64,000 nucleotides of DNA from contig NC_063045.1 in NCBI RefSeq assembly GCF_018812025.1, positions 16,555,546 to 16,619,545 on the forward strand. Direction: 5' to 3'. How positions within the stretch are numbered: position 1 is the stretch's first letter; each line of letters opens with the position of its first letter. The position numbers and the translations under genes are program-made. Shown here in pieces: positions 1 through 11,770 of the stretch. The notes under the pieces were generated by a model. It searched no databases. It saw only the letters and a list, made by a program, of their open reading frames with translations, and was not told the DNA's origin. The DNA is from Megalobrama amblycephala (lineage: Eukaryota; Chordata; Actinopteri; Cypriniformes; Xenocyprididae).

Positions 1-798
1 CATCTCTCTTCCTCTCGAATTCAGGTACGGGAAGGGGAATGATTCTCATGAGCTCATTCTTCAGTGCTCGTTTTTTGTCTTATGGATGGCCACATGGAGG
101 CACCCTTTCACAGCTGTGCTCGTGATCGGTGGTCCTGTCTGCTTGTGGAGTCTGACTGATCCTCAGTCATGTTGGCTTTCTATTAAAATGATCTATTTGC
201 ACATTACAGCCTCTTTCAACATCAAATGTTTTGTTTGTTATTTGGGCCATTAATGGAACGATTCGACTTTTTTGCAAGGATCTCAAAGTAAAGTTTCAGA
301 CAGCTCCGTCACTGCAGGAATCCGGCGTTATATTTTTAAAAACAGGCCTTTATACTGATTCTCATGTTGGTTTATAGATTCAGCTTCTCCTTGAGACCAT
401 AAATAACCACAACGCAAATTAAGCTGCCACATGTAGCCCGCATTTGGACGCGTCTGGACCTCCGGCATCAGTCGTTGAGGTGGGGCCCTCAGAAGGCCTC
501 TGTGTGTTAAAAAAAAAAAATATATCAATGTGACTCTTGAAAGTCGGTGGTCAAATACAGAGTTCTCCAAGGAAAATCAAACACACGCTTCCTCCGCTTG
601 GCAGGACTCATTCGGACAGCAGCTGGTTCGCTTTAGCGGTTACCTGAATAGGGAGGTAATTTTATACTAAACAGAATTAAAAGCGATTTAGCATGGAAAT
701 TGTCACAATGTGAGAATAAGCAGCAGCTCCTGTTGTGCTGGGAATGACCCCCGAAATCTGTCTTCTCCGGTGTAAAAGTCAGCCAGAGCAGCCAGGAG

Positions 799-834
<36 letters not shown>

Positions 835-921
835 CCATATTCATGCATGATTATAATAAAACAATGTGTTTACCATATCAGATCTTCCTGTTCTGATTTT
901 TGGTGCTTTTTTGAGTTTTAG
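1..921. other. Intronic sequence upstream of the first visible exon
   Basis: I see no supported coding sequence here. The stretch ends in a splice acceptor (TTTTGAGTTTTAG) just before the first receptor exon. It contains the GT microsatellite annotated separately. The preceding receptor exon must end in phase 2, because the exon at 922 starts with the last base of a split codon; I could not place it with confidence inside this stretch. Confidence 0.6.
801..833. repeat. (GT)n microsatellite
   Basis: Uninterrupted GT dinucleotide repeat of 33 bases. A shorter GT run occurs near 1224-1241. Confidence 0.97.
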
Positions 922-1042
922 GGCGGCAGTGAAAGCCGTGCTGGTTCTGTTGCCGATCCTGGGCCTGACCTGGCTCTGTGGAGTCCTCGTGCCGTTCTCC
1001 ATGGTTATCGCTTACATCTTTAGCCTCCTGAACTCACTACAG
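922..1042 (+). CDS. adgrd2: Adhesion GPCR exon: TM6 and most of TM7 (ADGRD2-like)
   Basis: Internal exon of an adhesion-class (B2) G-protein-coupled receptor, a plasma-membrane receptor that signals through heterotrimeric G proteins. The 121 bases are one base completing a split codon plus 40 codons. They run from AAVKAVLVLLPILG through the class-typical GLTWLCGVL of TM6 and a short loop to TM7, ending in LLNSLQ. The acceptor is TTTTAG before 922 and the donor is CAG/GTAAGA at 1043. GLTW in TM6 and NSLQG(L)FIF across the next junction are hallmarks of adhesion GPCRs. From memory, the LTWLCGVLV wording and the following tail fit ADGRD2 (GPR144) better than ADGRD1, latrophilins or BAI receptors. 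Family assignment is firm; the exact paralogue is an inference. The exons for the extracellular region, GAIN domain and TM1-5 are not in this window. Confidence 0.85.
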
Positions 1043-1664
1043 GTAAGAGTGTTTCTCTCACTCTGGCACTCAAAACCAGTCAAATACATCTGAAGTCTGT
1101 GGCACCTGAACGCCGTTGGATTGCGTTAGCGCTGAAGCCCACAGTGGTTTTAGTTGAAGTAAACAGTGGGGAGTGAAGAGATAATTGCTGTTTAACATGG
1201 AGACGGCACAGACTGAGAGCATCTGTGTGTGTGTGTGTGTGACTGGAGTTTGAAATGAAGTTTTATTCAGACTTCTGGTAAATGCAGCCGTTTCTTTGAG
1301 ACTCTATTCTCGCCTTTTCTGCGTTCGTGCGTTCCATTAAATCTGTAATGGTAGTTGCCGTCCAGGTTTTTCTGTGTTCCAGTGTTTCTCTTTTAGTAAC
1401 TGTCAGAATCTGGGTGAAATTATTTTTGGCGGAAGACAAAGGATTCCAAACAGATCCTCTGTTACTTCCTTTTCCCGTTAAATCATTCTAAATGGCCAGT
1501 GAAATTCTTCCTAAAGCTGCTTTATTACAGCCAAACTGCACTATTTTTGTTTGAATATTCTGGGAAATTAAATTAATTTGATCATTTGATCATTTTCTGG
1601 AATATTTTATTTATTATTAAGAGTGTGTGTAATATATATATTATATAGTAATATATATTTTACC

Positions 1665-2205
1665 AGGTTCAAAATGTACAGAATACTGCATTAAATTAAT
1701 TAAATATTGCATCATCTAAAGGTCCATCTTTCTCTTTTCTCATTTTTAATATTCTGCTGTCTTCTGGAAAGCATGTACTGTAGCTTTTAAAACACAAAGC
1801 AGTATATTTTATTTATAAATATATTTAATATCATTCTGCACATGGTTAACTATTCTGAGATCAACAAAAATCATTTTCAAACATGTATATTAGTTTTTTT
1901 CATTTCCTTTTACTTTTTAAATATCATTTGGAATAATTATTAAAATATATTTAAAATGAGTATCACATTTAAGCAGGTGCATGATCAAAATACGCAGAAT
2001 ATTGCATTCATTTAAATCTACATATCTGTCTTTGTCTTTTCTCATTTTTAATATTCTACTGTCTTGAGGAAAAGTTGTACAGTGTTTTTCAAAATACAAT
2101 GCAGTTTACTTTTATTTTTTATCAAATGTTTATTGATATTAAATATTTTAATATCATTCTGTGCTTGATTAACACTTTTGAAATCGACAATATTTTTATT
2201 ACTCC
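1665..2205. repeat. Diverged direct duplication, about 302-bp period
   Basis: Two copies in tandem. The motif CTTTTCTCATTTTTAATATT recurs at 1734 and 2036. The copies also share a GAATA-TTGCATT stretch upstream and an ATCATTCTG stretch downstream. The copies differ by many substitutions and small indels, so the duplication is old. A shorter similar piece (CACAGAATATTGCA) near 2270 may be part of a third copy. Confidence 0.65.
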
Positions 2206-3949
2206 CATTAATCAAAATGATCTGACATTGGTACATTCAGTGTCAATACCTTTATGTTTAAGAGCGTCACACAGAATATTGCAGTGTGATATTTCGATCA
2301 AAGAAAAGTGTGTCATTCTTTGTGTTACAAGCCTGTGCAGTTTGAATCCTGTGTTTGCGTTCTGTGGAGCTCCTTAATCAGTTGTTTCTGCAATAGAGCT
2401 GTATATATCACAAGAAAATCAATAGAGATTTAGCCTGACTCACATCATTAAACCGCACTATAAATAGTTCATTTTCCACACTAATTAAAAAATGTCTCAA
2501 CACAGTGATAATTGATGTAGGCCTTTCTGAAACAAAGTCACAGTTTAGTTGGTTTACTTGTTTTTATTTTCTCAGCTGTTGTTTGTTTGTCCACATCTTA
2601 TGCCACAGGAGAAGTTTCACATTAAAAGGAAGTAAAACTCAATTTGAGATCCGATGCGAGTGTCTTTACATCTCCGCTAAACTTGTGTGTCCTACGGTAA
2701 AATTGTCATAGATGTGGATGTTGTTTTCCTTGGAAGTATTTATATTGTAATCATACTTTAGTTAATGACTAAATAAATAGATAGTATTTCCATATGGATT
2801 CCATAGTATTTCCATATGAATCCCTCTCAAACAGGCTGCTTTCCTAGAGTATTTATGGATTTTTCCCAAGGTTTTCTTAATCTATTGTTTTAAAAGTTTC
2901 AAAAGTGAATTTCTAACTTTTGTTTACCTAATTTAAACATTGTATATTTTTACATACAAGGTTACATGATGCAGTGTAGATGTAGAAGGTGCCAGTAATG
3001 TAGCATTTAAGTCAGTTTCTAGTGATTAAACTGATTATTTGTGTCCTCCATCCCTGGAAACTGCGGTATCATTAAACTCAGTGTTTCCCATACATTGACT
3101 AGACTGTGGCGGCCCGCCACATTCTAATTTGTCCCGCCACAGTCTCAAAATTAAACGGAAATTAGGCCTGTCGTGATTTAAATAACTGTCTGATAATTGC
3201 GCTCTTTTATACGGCAAAAGTTGGAGTCATAGAGCAAAAGAAATCGACTCGCACCAATTAAGTTTTCATGCACTATATTCAAAGTCATCTGAAGCTATTC
3301 CATAACTTCATGTAAGGGACAGAAGAATATGTACATCGTTAAATTTAAGTTCACGCAAACACGCCTTCCCTCCGCTGCAGCTGTCAATCATTCTCTGTTC
3401 AGCACTCAAACAGCGCAGCGCGTTCGGTAACGGCAGTCAGCACGGTAAAACACTCCAATATGATTCCTATTATAATACTTGATATGTAGATAAAGGACTG
3501 TGGATTTGCATAAAATGACTTTATCTTGCTGGAGTTTATTGACGTTTCTAAACGATGTCATCATATTGGCTACAGGGTGTCTGCTAGATCGCACAACACA
3601 AGGACTAAGAATTGGTGTCACGCACAATAACCGGAATTTAAAAGTGAGAAGAAACATATGATCAATAAACTGTTAGATGCAGATATACATCTAGTTTGTT
3701 TGTTTGTTTATTTATTTATTTGTCAGCTTATGATTCTATATTTTTATTCATTTGCTATTTTTCACTATAATGAAGTAGTGTCTTTAGTGCATTCTGGATT
3801 ATGTTTAACAAATCAAAGAGTGACCATTAGTTCCACAAATACAGATGTATAGATACAGGCCCCCACTAATTATTCTAGAAATAAATTAATTCAACACAGG
3901 TAACCTCTTTTGCTACATATTTTTAATGGTTTAAATGTATACTCTACAT

Positions 3950-5330
3950 CAGGGGTCATCAACTATATTTGTCCAAGGGCCAGAATTTTTCTCTGCAGAC
4001 ACTGTAAGGGCCAGATACTCGTAATATAAAATAAAATTCAAATTGTATCCTAATATGTTATTATTTGATATACTAATTCTAATTCCAAATTTATGTTATT
4101 TTTTACATATTACCTGTACTGCAGCAAGCCACCAGGGGGCGATAGCGATATTTTAGGCTTCATATTTGTGAGGCTGTCAAGCTGTCCATCACTGTCACAT
4201 GCAGGTCGGTGGGTTGGTATTCGATTTGAAAATTTGACATTCGAATATTCGTTGTTTTTTTTTTTTTGTTTGTTTGTTTTGCACACCTGGGATCCCCCGC
4301 GAAACGGTTCTCATTCCCCCTTGAATAAGGCCGGCGTGGCGTGTCCATTTTTATTTCGGCTCCCATATTTAACAGGTTGGAGTTTGCGCACTGAGACACG
4401 CATCTCAGGCACGCTCGAGCCACGCGGAAAACGCGTGCATGCTAGAAATAGAACCGACGCGTGTTCCAGCAACGGGAGTGTTCTCTGGCTAGAGCGCAGA
4501 ACAGCGGAGTTTGTATGGACCGAAGTGCATGTCTGAGCTTGTGTTTTGTTGCTTTGACATTGTGGAAAATAGAATAATAGAAACAAAATGTATTAGCATT
4601 TTTACCCGTTATTATCAAATCTAAATTAATCTCGTTTTTAATTTAACTTAATTTCGTTTTTAATTTAACTTAATTTCGTTTTTTCTTTATTTAAATTTCG
4701 TTTTTCTTTATTTAAATTTCGTTTTTTGTTTATTTAAATTTCGTTTTTTCTTTATTTAAATTTCGTTTTTCTTTATTTAAATCTACCCTTACTGTGCCAA
4801 TTTGTTAGTCAGAAAAATATTAGACTACCTTAAAAGTTTTGCTTAGTTTAACAGACCTGTGTGTGTGCGTTTTATATCACTAGTGCAGTGTCCGTTCTCG
4901 GAGCATAAGCCCTGCCCGCGTGAGGTGCGCCGCTTCCCGCTCGCGCTGTTCTGACTGTAGTTTACTAAAAGTTTATTAATTCTGTTAAATGTGTCGCGTC
5001 TCGCGTGTCCATCTATATTGCACCAAATGCGACACTGCACTCCCTTGTGAAGTCGATTGGATGAACGGTTCTCGAAATAATAAAAATGCAAACGGACATA
5101 CAGACACAGATTCCTGCCTTTATTAGAGAGAAAAATATGTTCAGCCCCTCTCTCCGAAGCTTCGAATAGTCGATGTTCATTACTACCGAAGCTTCAAGCT
5201 CAAAAAATGGTATTCGGACCAGCCCTAAACTTTTTGCTCTTACAAGGCTATTCCTGAATTCAGTATTATTCTGGGGGCCGGATGGAAATCTCTGGCGGGC
5301 CGGATTTGGCGTTGCATGCTCTACATGTTT
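3950..5330. mobile_element. Nested hAT-like remnants
   Basis: CAGGGGTCATCAACTA followed by AAGGGCCAGAATTTT at 3950 has the look of a common vertebrate hAT end. Related GGGCCGG sequence reappears at 5276-5306. Inside is a second remnant, from about 4205 (GGTTGGTATTCGA) to about 5226 (GGTATTCGGACCAGCCCTA), whose ends are inverted relative to each other. The open frame at 4093-4536 lies across these remnants and is not a gene. Confidence 0.4.
4633..4782. repeat. AT-rich minisatellite, about 22-bp unit
   Basis: At least four consecutive units of the type CTTTATTTAAATTTCGTTTT, preceded by two units of a variant (AATTTAACTTAATTTCGTTT). It lies inside the nested hAT remnant, so it expanded after or within that insertion. 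Confidence 0.85.
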
Positions 5331-5869
5331 GACCACTTACAAACTATCATTTAGCCTACTAAATGTTGTGTACGTGACTAATGTGCCCTACCATTAACAA
5401 TAAATAAATTACTTTTAGAGCACAAAATTGTTTACAAGAGAACAATTTTTTTCATTGATCTAGTCACTTAATTTAGCTCAGAATGCACCATATTTATGCA
5501 TTTAAATTTACAATGTACACAATTTTCCTCCAGGGGGGCATGTCCCCTGGCCCCCTAGAGGGACCGATGTCCGCCCACCACAGTCTCTCAAAATCCTGAA
5601 CACTGAAACTGATAGACAGATAGTATAAGTTTGATTTTGCATAAATCTAGTCAGACTTCTTTTACAATGGTTGAATGTGTTTAAAACAGATATATGTATT
5701 CTATACTATAATTATTTTTGATGGGAAAAACTTTAAAATATAAATAATCTGTAAAATTGATCAGTTGCAACACGACAATTCACAAAAGCTGCATTTAAAC
5801 AAAATATAGTCAAACAGTAATAATTTTGAAATGTTATTACAATTTAAAATAACAGTTTATTTTTATTTG

Positions 5870-6200
5870 AATGTATTTTAAATTTATTCCAGAATTTTCC
5901 GTGTCATTAATCCAGTCTTCAGTGTCACATGATCCTTCAGAAATCATTCTAATATACTGATTAGGCACGCAAGAACCATTTTTTAATGTTATCAGTGTTA
6001 AAAACAGTTGTGCCGCTTTATATTTTTGTGAAAACCATGATACAGTTTTTTTTTTCTTTTTCCAGGATTCTGAAGAATAGAAAGTTCAAAAGAACAGCAT
6101 TTATTTTAAATAGAAATCTTTTGTTACATAAAATGTCTTTACTTTCACTTTTAATTAATTTAATGCACCCTTGCTGAATAAAAGTATACATTTCTTTACT
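5870..6200. repeat. Old interspersed repeat of cyprinid type
   Basis: Contains TCACATGATCCTTCAGAAAT and, near the end, TTGCTGAATAAAAGTA. From memory these are fragments of a very abundant cyprinid interspersed repeat. The classification was not checked. No coding potential. Confidence 0.35.
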
Positions 6201-6201
6201 G

Positions 6202-6269
6202 ATCCCAATCTTTTGTATATTTAGCCTAAAAATATATATATTTAGGCTAAATATACAAAAGATTGGGAT
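6202..6269. repeat. Perfect 29-nt inverted repeat, 10-nt spacer
   Basis: The arm at 6202-6230 (starting ATCCCAATCTTTTGTATATT) is repeated exactly in reverse complement at 6241-6269, around the spacer AATATATATA. It would form a strong cruciform or RNA hairpin. It abuts a (TA)n run. Confidence 0.9.
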
Positions 6270-8254
6270 ATATATATATATTTATTTATTATTATTATTT
6301 TTTTTTACTTTTTAAACACTTGTTGTAGGTATATAAAAAATATACCTTTAGTTTTTTAGTGAAAATAAAATCAGCACAAATATGTAAATTATGTATGTCA
6401 CTACTTATTTTGGCTCCAAATCAGTCCAAACAGATAATGATTTTTTTGGGGAGATGCAGAATCCACAGGAAATCACCGCAGGCCTCTGTGTGATCATTTC
6501 ACCACTTGTATATTTTGCCAGCCTCTTCCTTTTCAAATGTGGCAGGTGAAAATATAACTCCCATGTGTTAAAGACCAAACTGATTGAACTGTTTTCTCTC
6601 TCTAAATTCCACCCTTTGTTTTGCCCACGGCTCCTTTTTTTTCTGTGAAAGCGGCTTGGGTCTCTAGAGCTGCGAACAATGACAATAAAACTGTGCGTTT
6701 TACCCAACTGCATTGTAAATTCAACCTTGTTAGAAAAACCAACCACTCCAGCAGCAATGAAACGACGAACTTCATATGAAATTTTATGAAGTCGTTGACA
6801 GTGCTTCCCTCACTTCTCGACAATTAACGTTTTTAAGCCACATAATGTCTATTTGTTTTGATGTGCGTTGTGAACGTACCGCCGCTGTATCCAGAGTGCT
6901 TGAGTCGTTCGATGCCGCAGACCTTGTGTTTAAGTGCTTCATATAGATGTTGTAAGCTCTTAAATACTTCGGTATGGCCCATGGTTTTAAAAGGAAGCAG
7001 AGACGGCGCACACTCATATGAATGCAGACCGCATGGGGCGGTGAATGAAACGTTTTACCATCTGAAGTTGCTTTGATTGAGGATATATTCATAATTTCAT
7101 TGGCATGGTTGCTTTCTAAGCAACGCCCTTGAAAATTTGAAGAATATAACAGGCGCACTTTATCCAGAGAGTCCTAGATGGCCTTATGTGAAATTCCTGT
7201 TGTGTTTCCCCCCCCCTTCCATGTTTCATTGTATTTTCAATAGGCAGCAATAACAACATAACTTAAGCCACAGGACTTTAGTGTTAAATCAATAAAAGGA
7301 ATAATGTTGACAAGCTCTTTTCATTGGCCACACTTCCTGTTGTTTTGAGTGAGGGGAAACAACATGACAAACAAATCATTCTTATTTATTTAGCGCTAAG
7401 CATGAAATAGCCTCATTTGCATATTTTGTAAAAAGTGTAGCAGTTATTCTAGCTTTAATATAATTTTTATATATTAGCTTTAATAAAGCTTCCCGTAGGA
7501 ATGGCGTAGAGACACTTTCATTGAGAATATTTTTTTTTACATGATTTCCAGTAAAATATGGTGTTTTGATATTATTCTTAAGAGGGTTGAAATGTATTAT
7601 GGTGTGTTTTTATCTGCCGTTTTTCCTTTGAAGAAATGTTAAATAACATTGGTGTAACATTTCTACAACATATGGTATTGTGAACTCTTTAGATATTGTT
7701 TCTACAGTTACCAGAATTGACATGGGTAAAATAAACATGGGTACATGGGTAAAATAAAGTTAATAACTTAATGTCATTTCATTTAAGTGTTCTTACTGAT
7801 GACAATTTGGGAATTATAGAGGGCTACACATAGTTTAATGTATAATACTGCATCGTGAAAGCAACATTATCCCAACTCCAAAACTCAAAAACGTACTTAA
7901 TTTTCTCATTAATTTTGTCTTATTTACAAACTCCTGAACCATAAATACCACCACGTGCTTCTCTATCATACTGAAAATAAATGGCTTTCGGCGAGGACAG
8001 GGTGAGGAGGGGGAAGTGGAGGTGCTTCATTTGGTCATAAATCGCACATCCCTCTGTCATCCAATCTCAGTGCAATGTCATTCAAAAACTCAGTGCTATC
8101 CATTACCGGTATATAATAGGCCCTCCACCATGCATTGTCCATAGCATTATACGCTCATAATTTCCCTCTATCAATAACTTTGAGGATAGAGAGTTTAAAG
8201 GGGGTTTGGGGTCACAAACTCGGACAAGTTTTTTGGGTGTTGCAGTAAGGTGAG

Positions 8255-9819
8255 TTAACCCTCTGGAGTCTGAGGCTGATTTGGGGCCTGGAGAAGTTTT
8301 GACATGCCCTGACATTTGTGCTTTTTTCAGTTGTTCATAAACATATTAATGACACAAGTGTCATTACACTGTATTCAGCACAAACTAGGCTACCATAATA
8401 TGTGAGGAACATGTGTGTACATGTTTGTGTTTTTGAAGGAATAACGTTTATGCGTGGTTACTGAAAAAACAAAAAACTTAAGTCACTGATATAAGGCCAA
8501 TAAAAGTATATTAAATCTGTGTTCACAAGACTTTTGGGTATTGAAGGTTGTAGACTAGAGTTTTTGCTTCAAAATTATGTAAAAATTATGCTGACTACTC
8601 TTTCATTTATAACAATATACTGATTTATTTTTTGTAAGACACTTTTTGCCAAGAAACACGGTATGCGAGGAGGCGTGAATCTCCATGAATAATGGCTCAT
8701 TCTCACCTGTGAAGACAAAATAATTGAATAGTAATGACCTGAAAAGACTTGCATATTAATGAGGCATTTCAGTCAGGTAGGCTGTGAAAAAAAACTTCTG
8801 TGATGTCTCAAGCTCATCATGGTATATGAAACATACAGAAAAATTTTATTACAATATAAAATAATGGTTTTATATTATACTTTAAAATATAATGTATTTC
8901 TGTGATGCAAAAAGTCTGAATATAGGCTTTTAGTTTAAAAGCATGCACATTTGGAGAAATATAGGATTCTCATATGTTTATGTCAATTTTCTATACAGAG
9001 GAGTTATTTTTTATTTAATATTCATTGTTATCTCTATGAGCGCTGGTGTTTGCAATTCATACTGCAGCCGGAGGGCGCTCTGTGCATTTTAGTCCACAAA
9101 TTCACCTAAGAAGAAGACGATATTCCATGAATGGTGTTTACCAATTCATACTACAGCCGGAGGGCGCTAAAGAAACAAAAACTCACTTAAAACTTATCAA
9201 TAGAAGAAAACAAACAGGAATTTACTGAATGTCTTCCAGAGATCGCTAACCATGGCTTTTTCATCCAGATAAACAATTTTCAAGGCAATAAATAAACGAT
9301 TGAGATGATGAATGCATGTGTTGTCTCTGAATTTGCCTGTGAATAGCGCTGGCTCCGTGGGTGTGGCCGCATTAGTGGGTAATGAGCTGAATCACGGACT
9401 TCTGACATGGCTCTCTTTTCATACAGATTACATAAACACAGAATGTTTGTTTTTTTTTGACTTGACTTGCACGATTTAAAACCTGACATTTCAACGTTTT
9501 GTTAGACATAAGTATGAATTTTTTTTGATTAGTATTCACTAAGTTACACTTCATTTTCTGAGAACTATCAGATTGGACTTCGTTCAGAGGGAGATGAGAG
9601 ATCACGCATCATGTTAGTTTTCTTTATTTTACAAAAAGCACAACATTTTGTTTTTACTCTGAGTGTATACAAATAAAAGGAGATATTCTATAGTTTCAAT
9701 TGATGTATTACTTATGTTTCTATGACAAAAAATGACAGAGTATTTTAAGTCTGTTTTGCTGCAATGTGAAAAAAAACCTGCAAAACGCGCCGGCGCGTTT
9801 TTAGACCTCAGAGTGTTAA
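8255..9819. mobile_element. piggyBac-like element with TTAA ends, non-autonomous
   Basis: TTAA at 8255-8258 is followed by CCCTCTGGAGTCTGAGG. TTAA at 9816-9819 is preceded by sequence whose reverse complement is CACTCTGAGGTCTAAAA. The inverted ends plus duplicated TTAA fit piggyBac-type transposons, with a unit of about 1.56 kb. There is no long transposase frame, so it would depend on an enzyme supplied elsewhere. The superfamily is inferred from ends and TTAA only; a Kolobok-type element also uses TTAA. Confidence 0.6.
9053..9168. repeat. Internal 89-bp-period duplication within the piggyBac-like element
   Basis: CAATTCATACTGCAGCCGGA and its continuation at 9053-9079 recur at 9142-9168 with one substitution. 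The similarity extends upstream into GGTGTTT. Confidence 0.8.
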
Positions 9820-10451
9820 GTAACTTAAATATTTAGCAAAAAAATATGTTAAATATTATTATTTTTTTCTGTTGGTACTTTGAAAGTATTTTATTACATA
9901 AACATAAATAAAGAAATCAAACTACAGATATTTTCCACTATTTTTTTTCTCCTAAAGGTTTGCAGCGCAAGACAAGAATAAAATAGAAATATTAATGTGA
10001 AATGAAACGCATTAGCATCCATGTTCATACACTTGTTTCAGCAGAGTCACAACAAACAACTCCTGAACTCTTTAACGAAGTGTTTTGGGAAATTATTTTG
10101 ACATGGATGCAAGTTGAGGTCCACAGGGGGCAACCTTGGAGAGAGCCACAAACTTCTCACAAAGAGATGAGCGACTAATTTTAAAAACTCTTTGTAACAG
10201 ACAAAAACAGGACAGGAATCCCTCAGTCAAGATGGGTGTCCAGCTCGTCTCTCACTCCTTCTGGCCTCCATGGTCAGCCGGTCCCAAAACCCCTGGTCAG
10301 GGAAATGTTTTTCAAGTTGAATTGTTTAAGACGGAAAACAATGAAAAATGTCTGTTAAAGATTCAATCCTCTACTGATGATCACAAATATCCTGCTGATT
10401 GAATCACAACAAGTAACGTCTGACTCCTTCCCTGAACTTAAACATTGTTAC

Positions 10452-10489
<38 letters not shown>

Positions 10490-10490
10490 A
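10452..10490. repeat. (TCTA)n microsatellite
   Basis: Pure tetranucleotide repeat, followed by degenerate TCTG and ACCT units to about 10550. Confidence 0.95.
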
Positions 10491-10607
10491 TTCCGTCTGT
10501 CTGTCTATCTATATGTCTGTCTGTTTGTACCTACCAACCTACCTACCTGTCTATGAAGTGTTTTCAACCTTCTAGACCAGATTGTTAAAAAAGGTTTTTT
10601 TAGCATT

Positions 10608-11579
10608 TTAAAGGTGCCCTAGATTCAAAAATTGAATTTACCTTGGCATAGTTAAATAACAAGAGTTCAGTACATGGAAAAGACATACAGTGAGTCTCAA
10701 ACCCCATTGTTTCCTCCTTCTTATATAAATCTCATTTGTTTAAACGACCTCCGAAGAACAGGCGAATCTCAACATAACACTGTTACGTAACAGTCGGGGT
10801 GTACGCCCCAATATTTGCATAATGCCAGCCCATGTTCCCAACATTATGAAAGGGATTACACAAGGGCAGCCAGTAAAGTCTGGAGCTGCACACAGCCGAA
10901 TCATCAGACTAGGTAAGCAAGAACAACAGCGAAAAATGGCAGATGGAGCAATAATAACTGACATAATCCATGATAGCATGACATTTTTACTGATATTTGT
11001 AAATTGTCTTTCTAAATGTTTCGTTAGCATGTTGCTAATGTACTGTTAAATGTGGTTAAAGTTACCATCGTTTCTTACTGTATTCACGGAGACAAGAGCC
11101 GTCGCTATTTTCATTTTTAAACACTTGCAGTCTGTATAATTCATAAACACAACTTCATTCTTTATTAATATCTCCAACAGTGTAGCATTAGCCGTTAGCC
11201 ATGGAGGACAGCCTCAAATTCACTCAGAATAAAACTTTAACATCCAAATAAATATTTTACTCACATAATTCGAAGCATGCATGACGAACATCTTGTAAAG
11301 ATCCATTTGAGGGTTATATTAGCTGTGTGAACTTTGTAAATGCGCTGTAATCAGGCTGTAATATAGTCGACAGCTCATGTGGCAGGGAGCACGCGATTTA
11401 AGGGGGCGGCGCCGAGTGTAAATCAGTGCATTGTTAATGATGCCCCAAAATAGGCAGTTAAAAAAATTAATTTAAAAAAAATCTATGGGGTATTTTGAGC
11501 TGAAACTTCACAGACACGTTCAGGAGACACCTTAGACTTATATTACATCTTGTGAAAAAGCATTCTTGGGCACCTTTAA
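10608..11579. mobile_element. TTAA-flanked element, Kolobok- or piggyBac-like
   Basis: TTAA at 10608-10611 is followed by AGGTGCCCTAGATTCAAAAA. TTAA at 11576-11579 is preceded by sequence whose reverse complement is AGGTGCCCAAGAATGCTTTT. These are matched terminal inverted repeats on TTAA target duplications. The 964-bp interior has only short frames. The end sequence looks familiar as a high-copy cyprinid DNA transposon, which is recall rather than a search. Confidence 0.65.
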
Positions 11580-11770
11580 GGCTTTCCAAGAATAACATAT
11601 AGTATGCATTCACATAGCAATATTATACCTGATCATGCTAAAATACAAAGCCATTAAAATAGTCATTACTGTAGTACAATTGTACTGTAGATGTAGTCAT
11701 ACACTTTCACAGTGAAATGTATTTTATTTTTTTCTTTTGGTTCAAGTTGTATAGTATATTTTTATACTGT

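Larger units (their letters stand above)
3079..5605. mobile_element. Composite hAT-like element, decayed, with nested insertions
   Basis: The left end reads CAGTGTTTCCCATACATTGA; the right end, read on the other strand, begins CAGTGTTCAGGATTTTGAGA. Both continue into GACTGTGG(C/T)GG, so they form imperfect terminal inverted repeats of hAT type. I could not find an 8-bp target-site duplication (attaaact on the left, aaactgat on the right). The body contains further repeats, including one starting CAGGGGTCATCAACTA at 3950. No intact transposase frame is present. Confidence 0.55.

Noticed and set aside
1..24. Possible end of the preceding receptor exon (TTCAG followed by GTACGG)
   Set aside because: The phase-2 reading would be ISLPLEF, which does not resemble the intracellular loop 3/TM6 approach, and only 23 bases are available. 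The same bases also fit an acceptor.
4093..4536. 147-residue frame
   Set aside because: It spans the boundary of nested hAT remnants and a poly-T run; no recognisable domain.
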